Assembly: GCA_905198745.1 (NCBI GenBank)
Contig: CAJKDU010000062.1
Location: 1-9,837 of the forward strand
Direction of reading: 5' to 3'
From: an uncultured Prevotella sp.
GTDB taxonomy: Bacteria > Bacteroidota > Bacteroidia > Bacteroidales > Bacteroidaceae
Length of the DNA: 9,837 nucleotides
Shown here: piece by piece, positions 1-8,100 of the stretch
How the letters are laid out: each line of letters starts with the position of its first letter
How positions within the stretch are numbered: the first letter of the stretch is position 1
Notes under the pieces: model-generated
The model's input: the letters and a program-made list of their open reading frames with translations, nothing else
What the model was told of the DNA's origin: nothing
Database searches by the model: none
Translations under genes and position numbers: made by a program

Positions 1-11
1 CACTTTATTTG

Positions 12-102
12 ATGAATTTTAATAACCATGCGATTTTATCGCATCAGTACTAAATGGGAACCAAGAGACAATGGCAAACTAATTTAAAAACAAGAAATAA
101 AA
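12..102 (+). promoter_or_regulatory. fabD leader with a short perfect palindrome
   Basis: This AT-rich stretch precedes fabD. A perfect 7-bp inverted repeat, ATGCGAT and ATCGCAT with a TTT spacer, lies at 28-44. No T-run follows it, so it is a poor rho-independent terminator; it could be an operator or a leader hairpin. TTTATTTG at 4-11 matches the Bacteroidota -7 consensus TAnnTTTG at all but one defined base, but no convincing -33 element can be seen within the window. The bases just before the fabD ATG are A-rich and lack a Shine-Dalgarno sequence, as is usual in Bacteroidota. The regulatory role is an inference; only the palindrome is directly seen. Confidence 0.3.
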
Positions 103-990
103 ATGAAAGCATTCGTTTTCCCCGGTCAGGGAGCCCAGTTCGTAGGTATGGGCAAAGACCTTTATGAAAACAACCCAAAGGCTAAGGAACTTTTCGACAA
201 GGCAGACGAGATTCTTGGCTATAAGATTACAGATATCATGTTTAACGGTACGGACGAGGAACTCAAGCAGACCAAGGTGACACAGCCTGCCGTATTCCTT
301 CACAGCGTCATCAGTGCCATCTGTCTGGGCGACGAGTTCAACCCTGCTATGGTGGCTGGCCATTCACTCGGTGAGTTCTCTGCCTTGGTGGCAGCCGGTG
401 CACTGAGCTTTGAAGACGGTCTTCGCCTTGTTTATGCCCGTGCTATGGCCATGCAGAAGGCTTGTGAGTCAACTCCTGGTATCATGGCAGCCATTATCGG
501 TCTGCCTGACGAGAAGATTGAAGAGGTTTGTGCAGAGGTGAGCAAGACCGCCGGTGTGGTTGTTGCCGCCAACTACAATTGCCCAGGACAGCTCGTTATC
601 TCTGGCTCCATGGACGGCATCAACGCTGCTTGCGAACAACTCAAGGCTGCCGGTGCCAAGCGTGCCCTGCCTCTGAAGGTGGGCGGTGCTTTCCACTCTC
701 CCCTCATGCAACCTGCCAAGGATGAGCTTCAGGCAGCTATCGAGAAGACCACATTCAGTGCACCCAAGTGCCCCGTATACCAGAATGTAGACGCCCAGCC
801 TCACACAAATCCTGAGGAAATAAAGACAAACCTCATTGCTCAGCTCACCAGCAGTGTGCGTTGGACACAGACCGTGCAGAACATGATTGCTGCCGGTGCC
901 GACGACTTTACAGAGTGTGGTCCGGGCAAGGCACTCCAGGGCATGATTGGCCGCATCGACAAGAACGTGGCTGCCCACGGTATTGCATAA
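103..990 (+). CDS. fabD: malonyl-CoA:ACP transacylase (FabD)
   Basis: This cytoplasmic enzyme moves the malonyl group from CoA to acyl carrier protein, supplying the extender unit for type II fatty-acid synthesis. The 295-residue product is close to the usual FabD length of about 300. The N-terminal GQGAQ motif is at residues 8-12, and the nucleophile motif GHSLGE is at 86-91 with catalytic Ser88. Arg113 (in YARAMAMQ) fits the malonyl-carboxylate-binding arginine, His198 (in GAFHSP) the catalytic histidine, and Gln247 the backbone-stabilising glutamine of the family. The ATG at 103 follows an A-rich leader and puts GQGAQ at the normal distance from the N-terminus. No other fab gene is visible here, which is unusual for fabD in many bacteria. 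The GH13 gene starts 37 bases downstream and is probably co-transcribed. Confidence 0.96.
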   Translation: MKAFVFPGQGAQFVGMGKDLYENNPKAKELFDKADEILGYKITDIMFNGTDEELKQTKVTQPAVFLHSVISAICLGDEFNPAMVAGHSLGEFSALVAAGALSFEDGLRLVYARAMAMQKACESTPGIMAAIIGLPDEKIEEVCAEVSKTAGVVVAANYNCPGQLVISGSMDGINAACEQLKAAGAKRALPLKVGGAFHSPLMQPAKDELQAAIEKTTFSAPKCPVYQNVDAQPHTNPEEIKTNLIAQLTSSVRWTQTVQNMIAAGADDFTECGPGKALQGMIGRIDKNVAAHGIA

Positions 991-1027
991 ACAAGATCCC
1001 GACAGGGAAATTGCATAATCATTCTGA

Positions 1028-3181
1028 ATGAACGAAAAGATAATTATCTATCAAATCTTTACACGCCTTTTCGGCAACCGCAACCAGACTTGCAAGGAGT
1101 GGGGGGCGCTTGCCGAAAACGGTTGTGGAAAGATGAACGATATTGACGAGAGAGTGCTCAAGCAAATACACGGCTTGGGCATTACTCATATTTGGTATAC
1201 AGGTGTAATTCGCCATGCCACTCAAACAGATTATTCCCGGCATGGCATCCCACGACAGCATCCCGCTGTGGTGAAAGGCAAGGCAGGATCTCCTTACGCC
1301 ATTACGGACTATTATGATATTGACCCCGACTTGGCGGTAGACGTTGACCATCGCATGGCAGAATTCGACGCCTTGCTCGAACGCACCCACAAGGAGGGCA
1401 TGAAAGTGGTTATTGACTTTGTGCCTAACCACGTGGCGCGCCAATACCAATCTGTGGCAAAGCCTGTCGGAGTGCACGATTTGGGTGAAGATGACGACCC
1501 GAATATGGCCTTTTCGGCGCAGAATAATTTCTATTATTGTCCGGGCCAGCCTTTTTCTCCTCAGTTCGATCTTCAGCAAGGAGCTGTAAAGCCTTACTAT
1601 GAGATGCCTGCCAAAGCTACGGGCAATGACCGCTTCGATCCTTCGCCTTGTGTGAATGATTGGTATGAAACGGTGAAACTCAATTATGGCATAGACTATT
1701 GTGATGCCGGCGGACGAAGTTACCATTTCAATCCGGTGCCTGACACATGGAAAAAAATGACCGACATTCTGCTCTTCTGGGCAGCCCGTGGCGTAGACGC
1801 ATTCCGTTGCGACATGGCCGAAATGGTGCCCACGGCCTTTTGGTCATATGCCACTAATATTGTCCGCGAACGTTATCCGCACATACTCTTTATCGGTGAG
1901 GTTTATGATCCCGGGCAGTATAGAAACTATATAGCCGCGGGGTTTGACTATCTCTACGACAAAGTGGGCATGTATGACTGCATACGCGATGTCATAGCCG
2001 GATGTCGTCCGGCTTCTTCTATCACCTATCAATGGCAGTCAACAGACGATATCCACGACCACATGCTCTTCTTCCTTGAAAATCATGACGAGCAGCGGCT
2101 GGCTTCCGACTTCTTCTGCGGTGACGCCCTCAAGGGGGTTCCCGGACTGGTGGTGAGCGCATTGATGCGTTCCAATCCGTTCATGCTCTATGCCGGACAG
2201 GAATATGGCGAACGGGGCATGGACAAGGAGGGATTCAGCGGACGTGACGGCCGTACTACAATCTTTGACTATTGGATGGTGGACACCATTCGGCGCGGAT
2301 ATTATGACCATGCTTCCCTTACGAAGGAGGAGCGGTTGCTGGGACTGATTTACATGAGAGTGCTTCGGCTTTCCAACCGCGAGAAAGCCCTGCGTGAGGG
2401 TGCTTTCTTCGATTTGATGTATGCCAACTCAGGTGTATGGAACTTCAATCCCCACAAGCAATACGCCTTTCTGCGTTGCAAGGACGACGAGGCGATACTT
2501 GTCACGGCGAATTTTTCGGCCGATCCAGTCAACTGTGGCGTGAACATTCCCGGCCATGCTTTCGATTTCTTCAAGATGGCAGAAGGGGAAGTAGACGTGG
2601 TGGACTTGCTTACGGGAGAAACCCGCTCTGTTGAACTCAAACGTGATGGCGCCTTCCCGGCCTATATGATGCCATGGGGAGCTGCCGCCTATAAATTCAA
2701 GATAAAGATGGAAGAAAAAGGCTATGCACTCAATGTGCACAACAAGGAAGAGTTCCCGCCAGCCCACACTGCCGAGCATCTGCTCAATCAGGTAATGGTG
2801 CGCATGTTCGGTTGTGAGCGGTCTGACAATGCCCACATCGAGCGTAAGAAGAGCAAAATCAGCTATATTCTCGACCATAAGCCCTCGAAGAAGGAAGAAA
2901 AGGAAATTGAGGACAAGATGAATGAGCTTATTGCTGAAGACTTGCCCGTGACGTTCGAGTTTGTGGACCGCAACCATATTCCAGAGGGAGTCAAACTGGA
3001 TCGCTTGCCGGACGATGCGTCTGAAACGTTACGCCTGGTTCGTATAGGTGATTTCGACGTGTGTCCCTGTATTGGCAAGCATGTGCGATCCACTTCCCAA
3101 ATAGGCAAATTCGTGCTCCTTGGTACCAATTGGGACGAAATGAAGCACTCGTTCCGAATTCGCTTCAAGGTGGTGCAATAG
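1028..3181 (+). CDS. GH13 alpha-amylase-family protein fused to an AlaX-like tRNA-editing domain
   Basis: The 717-residue protein has two parts. Residues 1 to about 460 form a GH13 barrel with the four conserved regions: Asp130-Asn134-His135 (VIDFVPNH), Arg260 and nucleophile Asp262 (AFRCD), acid/base Glu291 (FIGEVYD), and His353-Asp354 (LENHDE). Residues of about 465-558 look like the beta-rich C-terminal domain of amylases. There is no signal peptide, so it probably acts in the cytoplasm on maltodextrins or glycogen; the exact substrate cannot be read. From about 561 the frame continues into a domain with HTAEH (His580, His584) and CIGKH (Cys681, His685), the zinc motifs of the AlaX / tRNA-synthetase SAD family, which hydrolyses mischarged tRNA. 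No linker separates the parts. The ATG at 1028 places the typical IIYQIFTRLFGN start at the N-terminus. The GH13 call is firm; the editing domain's activity is inferred from motifs. Confidence 0.9.
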   Translation: MNEKIIIYQIFTRLFGNRNQTCKEWGALAENGCGKMNDIDERVLKQIHGLGITHIWYTGVIRHATQTDYSRHGIPRQHPAVVKGKAGSPYAITDYYDIDPDLAVDVDHRMAEFDALLERTHKEGMKVVIDFVPNHVARQYQSVAKPVGVHDLGEDDDPNMAFSAQNNFYYCPGQPFSPQFDLQQGAVKPYYEMPAKATGNDRFDPSPCVNDWYETVKLNYGIDYCDAGGRSYHFNPVPDTWKKMTDILLFWAARGVDAFRCDMAEMVPTAFWSYATNIVRERYPHILFIGEVYDPGQYRNYIAAGFDYLYDKVGMYDCIRDVIAGCRPASSITYQWQSTDDIHDHMLFFLENHDEQRLASDFFCGDALKGVPGLVVSALMRSNPFMLYAGQEYGERGMDKEGFSGRDGRTTIFDYWMVDTIRRGYYDHASLTKEERLLGLIYMRVLRLSNREKALREGAFFDLMYANSGVWNFNPHKQYAFLRCKDDEAILVTANFSADPVNCGVNIPGHAFDFFKMAEGEVDVVDLLTGETRSVELKRDGAFPAYMMPWGAAAYKFKIKMEEKGYALNVHNKEEFPPAHTAEHLLNQVMVRMFGCERSDNAHIERKKSKISYILDHKPSKKEEKEIEDKMNELIAEDLPVTFEFVDRNHIPEGVKLDRLPDDASETLRLVRIGDFDVCPCIGKHVRSTSQIGKFVLLGTNWDEMKHSFRIRFKVVQ
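2708..3181 (+). other. AlaX/SAD-like editing domain, C-terminal part of the GH13 fusion, with a possible internal start
   Basis: These are residues 561-717 (157 residues) of the fusion. HxxxH (His580, His584, within HTAEHLLNQ) and CxxxH (Cys681, His685) are spaced as in stand-alone AlaX proteins and the editing domains of alanyl- and threonyl-tRNA synthetases, where these four residues hold zinc. Between them is a lysine/glutamate-rich helix (about 620-637, ending in MNELIAEDLPV) typical of SAD domains. The size suits a minimal AlaX without the extra N-terminal barrel. The family consensus CGGTH reads CIGKH here. The domain begins exactly at an in-frame ATG preceded by an A-rich stretch, so separate translation is possible but unproven. 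The tRNA and amino acid it edits cannot be told from sequence. Confidence 0.75.
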
Positions 3182-3193
3182 AACGATATCATT

Positions 3194-3245
3194 GGCGAGC
3201 TGCGGACAGATGGTTTATTTGTTCCGTGACTCGCCTTTTTGTTTG
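3194..3245 (+). terminator. rho-independent terminator after the GH13 gene
   Basis: GGCGAG (3194-3199) pairs with CTCGCC (3230-3235), and CGGA (3203-3206) with TCCG (3223-3226). The three bases between add two G-U wobbles and one C-A mismatch, giving a 13-position stem with a 16-base loop. TTTTTGTTTG follows directly. It begins 12 bases after the GH13 stop codon, where a terminator is expected. It suggests that the aminopeptidase gene has its own promoter or depends on read-through; I see no good promoter in the remaining short gap. Confidence 0.65.
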
Positions 3246-3267
3246 TTGACTTAAGTAATAATTGAAA

Positions 3268-4611
3268 ATGAATACACAGCAAATTCTTTCCCCTTCTTCG
3301 GAAGACCTGAAGAAAGTCGGTGAACTTTTTTCTTTTCTTGACAAGTCTCCCGTGAATTTCTTGGCCGTGAAGAATATGGCAGCTATCCTTGAACAACATG
3401 GCTTTCGGCGCCTCAGCCCAGAGGAGCCAATTGGCAATGTCCATGCGGGTGACCGATTCTTTGTGACCAAGAACGATTCTTCTATTTATGCTTTCCAAAT
3501 CGGCAGAAAACCACTGGCAGACAGTGGCTTCCATATGATTTGTGCCCATTGCGATTCGCCGACGTTCCGCATCAAGCCTCAGGCAGAGATGCTTTGCGAG
3601 GGTGGGCTGGTGAAACTCAATACGGAAGTCTATGGCGGTCCCATCCTGTCCACGTGGTTTGACCGTCCGCTCACCATCGCCGGCAGGGTTATAGTCCGTG
3701 GTGAAGACGCCATGCATCCGCAGACTCTTCTTGTTCACGTGCAGCGTCCGTTGCTTCAAATCAGCAATCTTGCCATCCATTTCAACCGCCAGGTGAATGA
3801 CGGTGTGCGGTTGAGTCGCCAGAAAGACGTGCTGCCGATTCTTGGATATGTCACGAATGAACTGGAACGGGAAAATCTGCTGATAAATATAATCTTGGAG
3901 GAACTGAACAAACAACAGTCTGTGAAACGGGAAGATGTGCTCGACTTTGACCTTTATCTGGCTGATGCCACACCTGCCTGCACGTTTGGCGTGCACAACG
4001 AGTTCATTTCTTCCGGCAGGCTCGACGACTTGTCCATGTGCTATGCAGGGCTTGAAGCTTTGCTTGCGTCATCCCTTTCCGATACCACGCAAGTGCTTGC
4101 CATCTTTGACAATGAGGAGACTGGTTCGCAGACCAAGCAGGGAGCCGGCAGTCCGTTCCTTTCGTATATGCTCAAGCGTATAGCCCTATCGCAGAGTGGA
4201 ACGGAGGAGGCGTATTATCAGGCTGTGGAGCGTGCATTCATGGTGTCGGCAGACAATGCCCATGCATGGCATCCTAATTATCCGGAGAAGTATGACCCCA
4301 TCAATCATCCCATGCTTGGAGGAGGTCCTGTCATCAAGTTCAACGCAGCCCAGAAGTATGCCAGCGATGCAGTGTCGGCTGCTGTATTTGCCCAGATATG
4401 TGCCCATGCAGGAGTGCCCTGCCAGCGTTTTGTGAATCATAGCGACGTGGCAGGCGGCAGCACACTTGGCAACATTCTTGCCTCGTCCATTCCCCTGAAG
4501 GGAGTAGATATGGGGGCTGCCATCCTTGCCATGCACAGTTGTCGTGAGACCGGCAGTGTGATGGATCATGTTTACACGGTGAAGGCTTTCACCGAATTCT
4601 TTAAGATGTAA
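3268..4611 (+). CDS. apeB: M18 family metallo-aminopeptidase (aspartyl aminopeptidase type)
   Basis: This zinc enzyme removes N-terminal residues, typically acidic ones in this family, from peptides; without a signal peptide it should be cytoplasmic. The 447 residues match the usual M18 length of about 430-470. Likely metal and catalytic residues are His94 (in AHCDSPTFRIKP), Asp254 (GRLDDL), the Glu283-Glu284 pair (DNEETGS), Asp329 (SADNAHA) and His423 (AMHSCRE). The M18 block NHSDVAGGSTLG is at 390-401. The ATG at 3268 is chosen; a TTG two codons upstream (3262) is in frame but a less likely start. A terminator-like hairpin precedes the gene and a strong one follows it, so it is probably its own transcription unit. 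The specificity is inferred from the family, and the symbol follows the general bacterial M18 name. Confidence 0.92.
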   Translation: MNTQQILSPSSEDLKKVGELFSFLDKSPVNFLAVKNMAAILEQHGFRRLSPEEPIGNVHAGDRFFVTKNDSSIYAFQIGRKPLADSGFHMICAHCDSPTFRIKPQAEMLCEGGLVKLNTEVYGGPILSTWFDRPLTIAGRVIVRGEDAMHPQTLLVHVQRPLLQISNLAIHFNRQVNDGVRLSRQKDVLPILGYVTNELERENLLINIILEELNKQQSVKREDVLDFDLYLADATPACTFGVHNEFISSGRLDDLSMCYAGLEALLASSLSDTTQVLAIFDNEETGSQTKQGAGSPFLSYMLKRIALSQSGTEEAYYQAVERAFMVSADNAHAWHPNYPEKYDPINHPMLGGGPVIKFNAAQKYASDAVSAAVFAQICAHAGVPCQRFVNHSDVAGGSTLGNILASSIPLKGVDMGAAILAMHSCRETGSVMDHVYTVKAFTEFFKM

Positions 4612-4627
4612 ACCATAGGGCCATTCC

Positions 4628-4680
4628 AAGCGGTCAGGAAGATGCAGACGACTACTGTTCTTCCTGACCGTTTGTCTTTG
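4628..4680 (+). terminator. strong stem-loop terminator at the convergent junction
   Basis: CGGTCAGGAAGA (4631-4642) and TCTTCCTGACCG (4659-4670) are perfect 12-bp complements around a 16-base loop. Three more positions outside, AAG against TTT, extend the stem with two A-T pairs and a G-U. TTTGTCTTTG follows on the + strand, a moderate U-rich tail, so the hairpin serves the aminopeptidase gene best. It also lies 61 bases beyond the yjbQ stop on the - strand, but its - strand tail is not U-rich, so action in both directions is only possible. Confidence 0.75.
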
Positions 4681-4731
4681 TGTCCTGTTCTTCCACAGTT
4701 TTCCTGTCGCTTTTTCTCTTTGTCTTTAGCC

Positions 4732-5142
4732 CTACTCGTATATAGTTGCCACGATGCGTCTGCTTCCGCCGTAGTTGCGGAATTCGCAGAGATAGATGCC
4801 TTGCCAAGTGCCGAGGTTGAGTCGGTGGTCAGTGATGGGGATGGTGAGGCTCACCCCAAAAAGCGAGCATTTGGCATGGGCGGGCATATCGTCGGAGCCT
4901 TCCAGGGTATGGTCATAATAAGCCTCATTCTCTTTTACGAGGTGGTTCATAATCCGTTCCATGTCGCTGCGCACGTCGGGATCGGCATTCTCGTTGATGG
5001 TCAGGGCACACGAAGTGTGCTGGACGAAGAGATTGAGCAGTCCTGTTTGGGGCAGTGGTGGCAGTTGGGCAAGTATTTCGCGGGTCACGAGGTGACATCC
5101 GCGGTGCTTGGCTGATAGGGTGAAAGTGGTTTGTTGTATCAT
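4732..5142 (-). CDS. yjbQ: YjbQ/UPF0047 family protein (secondary thiamine-phosphate synthase-like)
   Basis: The 136-residue protein belongs to the small, widely conserved YjbQ/UPF0047 family, whose usual length is about 130-140. Family blocks are seen in order: QHTSCALTINENADPDVRSD at 41-60, HTLEGSDDMPAHAK at 78-91 with the conserved Glu81, Gly82, Asp85-Met86-Pro87 and His89, SLTIPI at 98-103, and LGTWQGIYLCEFR at 110-122. Members form trimers, and the E. coli protein has weak thiamine-phosphate synthase activity, hence the name in databases; the true physiological role is not settled. It is the last gene after sbcD and sbcC, starting 15 bases past the sbcC stop, so it is probably co-transcribed with them. 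There is no Shine-Dalgarno sequence. Family membership is secure; the function is not. Confidence 0.93.
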   Translation of the reverse strand: MIQQTTFTLSAKHRGCHLVTREILAQLPPLPQTGLLNLFVQHTSCALTINENADPDVRSDMERIMNHLVKENEAYYDHTLEGSDDMPAHAKCSLFGVSLTIPITDHRLNLGTWQGIYLCEFRNYGGSRRIVATIYE

Positions 5143-5157
5143 GATTCTATGTTGTTG

Positions 5158-8100
5158 TTATTCCTCTTCCGGCACGACGTGCACGGTGCTGAAGGAGTTG
5201 TTGCCTTCCTGTCTCACCTGTATCTGCACCGGTATGCGTTCTTGCAATTCCTCCACATGGCTGATGATGCCCACATGGCGGCCCGATTGAGCGCGAAGTG
5301 ATTGCAGGGTGTTGATGGCGTGTTGCAGCGGTTCGCCGCTGAGGGTGCCGAATCCTTCATCGATGAAGAGCGTGTCTACCGACAGCTGGCTGCCCATGTC
5401 GCTCAAGGCAAGAGCCAGTGAGAGCGAAACGAGGAAACTCTCGCCACCCGATATGGTGGTGGCAGCACGCCGCACGAAACCTTGGTAGGCATCTTCCAGC
5501 GAGATGACAAAGGTGCCTGGCTCCACGTGCAACGTATAACGGTCGGTGAGGGTCTTCATGTAGGAATTGGCACTGCGGATGAGGCTGGCCAGCACATAGC
5601 TTTGGGCAATCTTCCGGAAACTGGTGCCTTTGGCATCGCCGAGCAGTTGGTTGAGCCGGTCCCATTTCGTGTATTCTTCTTTCCGCTTTTTCGTTTCTTC
5701 CATGAGCGTTCCCAGCAGGAGCTTTTTCTCGCTGTCGGCTTTCAGTTCCTGTGCCACTGCGCCTTTGCGTTCTCCTATTTCATTCAGACGCGTTTCCTGT
5801 CCTGAAATCTTGGCGGCGAGCCCTTCTTGCGTGTCGTCGGATGCTAGTGCAGGCCGCTTTTCCAAGTGCGCTTTCTGCTGGTTGAGTATGCTCTCCAGCA
5901 GAGCCTTTTGGCTTACCGCTTGGCTTCTCAGCAGGTCGAGCTCTTGCTTCCTGCGGTCTATTTCTGCTGAAGTTAGAGCGTCGAGTGCCGTCAGCTTGTC
6001 GGATGTGAGTTCTTGATGCTGCTCCAAGAATTGGTTGAGCCATGCCTGGTTGTCTTCTCTTGATTTCACAGCCGTTTGCAGCTGGCTTTGCAAGGCGCTG
6101 AGCGATGTGCTCAACCGGTTCACCCGAGCCGTCAGGTCTGCCATGCGCTGAGGTGTGGCGGCAACCGTGGCAGCCCATTGTGGCATGTTGGCGTCAATGC
6201 TCTTGATGGAGTCGTTCACGCTTTGGCAGAAGTAAGTCTGACGTTCTATCTGCTGTTCCAGTTCTTGCATGGCTTTCTTCCTGTCCTCATACGTCTTGCT
6301 CTCTTCTTCCATTTGGTGGGCGAAGGCGAGGGGAGATGTCTTCCAGTTGTCACCCCAGACGTTTGTGTCGAGCCATGCGGCAAGTGTGTTTTCTGCCTTG
6401 ACTGATTCCTGCTGGCGGTCCTGCTGTTGTCTTGTTAGTTCAGACACCTTGAGCTTTGATTTCTCCACATCTTGTTGGGCTTGTTGGGCCTGCATGTTGA
6501 GCTTGCCCACCAGAGAACTTTGCTTTTTCCACTTCTCCTGTAACATCTTGACACGCAGCTCTTCTTGCTCGCCAACCTTGATGTTTTGTTCAATCTCCTC
6601 TGTCGAGCGGTTGGTCGCCTCTTCCGCCTCTTGCAATGCGGTTGGTGTTGTGTTGTCAATGCGGTCTATCTGGCATTGTTCACAACTTTCCTTTGCCATG
6701 CGTTCCGCCTGTTCCACCGATTTGTCTTTGTCGTAGGATGTTTTCATCTGAGTGGCCAGTGCACGTTGGGCCTTGACCTCAGCCTCCAGTTTGTTGCATT
6801 GGCTTTCCAGTTCACCATAGGCTTTTTCTGCCCGATTATAGGTGTCTTCCGATTGCTTGAAGAGCAGGTCCAGTTCCTCCTCGTGTGGCCATTCCAGGGT
6901 GATGGGTTGGTGGCACACGGGACACAAGTCGCCCATTTTCAGTATCCTTCGCATACTTTTGGCCCATTTGTCCACCGAGTTGCGTTGGGCTTCGAGCATG
7001 TCTTTGCACGCCTTGCGCCGGGTGTCAGCCTCAAGCAGTAGCGGTTGCAGGGTTTTCCGTTCTGTTTCCTTTTGGTCGATGAGTTGCTCTTTCAAATCAA
7101 TCTGTTGCTTGGCTTCTGTTCTGAGTGCACGTGTCCTTTCAAGCGTAGCCAAATGTTCCAGTGCCCTTGCTATGCGGGTTCGCTTTTCCAAAGCCTCGTC
7201 GCGTCGGGTTCGCAGAGCCGGAAGATGGAGGTCTTGCAGGGCTTTCTCTGCTTGGTCCTGCTGCGACTGCAGTTCAGTCAGCACCGATTGGGCTTGACGG
7301 GCCTGTTCTGTTGCCTTTTCCAGTCGTGGCACAAACACTTGTGTCAGGGTCTGTTGTTCCGTTTCAGCTTCACATTGCAGTTGTCGAGTCTTTTCTCTGC
7401 AAGCGTTCATCAGCGTCAGTTGCCCGACAATGACTTGTGCTTTGTCGTAGGCTGAAGTCTTGGGTGCCATTGCCTCCAGGAGCGTTTCCGTCTTTTCTTT
7501 CTCCTTGTTCAGCCGCTCTTTCTCCTTTTCTTCATAGCATAGGGCGCCTCGCAGTCGGTCATATTCTTCCTTTTGCTGCGAGCGTGCCTGCTGGAGTTTG
7601 TCTATGCTTCTCACGGCATCGCCGAGCAGATGCAGCCTGTGGCGTGCGTCTATGGTCTGTGTCCATTGTTTCAGCAGGAGTTCCTGTTGCCGGAAGTCTT
7701 CGCTTTGAACAGCACTTAATGACTTTTCGTAAGCCTGTTGTGTGGCTGCCACACGCTTCGAGAGCTGCTCCTCATCAGTGAGCCATAGCAGTGAGTTCTT
7801 GCAGTTGTCGGTCTGTTGCTTCACTTCTGCCAGTTCCTTGTCGAGTGACGCCAGTTCGGCTTGTTTTTCCTCAATGCTCTCTTCGCTGAGCGTCTGTGTG
7901 CCGTCCACCTGTCTTTGCGCCTCCTCATAGCGGAGCTTTTTGTCCGAGGTGACGGCATATATCTTGGCTCCAATCTTGGAGTAGATGTCCACGCCTGTTA
8001 TCTTCTCCAGGATTTGTGCCTTTTCTGCGTCATGACTGTTCAGAAAGCGGGTGAACTCTCCTTGTGCCAGGAGGGTGGTTCGGCAGAACTGCTGGAAGTC

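Noticed and set aside
469..978. A 169-codon - strand frame inside fabD
   Set aside because: It lies opposite the conserved FabD sequence and shows no domain.
2863..3996. A 377-codon open frame on the - strand across the end of the GH13 gene and the start of the aminopeptidase gene
   Set aside because: It is antisense to two well-supported genes and also crosses the terminator between them. It shows no recognisable motif.
4642..5115. A 157-codon + strand frame in the convergent region
   Set aside because: Its start lies inside the terminator hairpin and it runs antisense to yjbQ, which has clear family motifs.
5200..8000. Repetitive-looking Gln/Glu/Lys codons in sbcC as possible tandem repeats
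   Set aside because: They fit the coiled-coil arms of SbcC. No exact repeat unit was found by eye.
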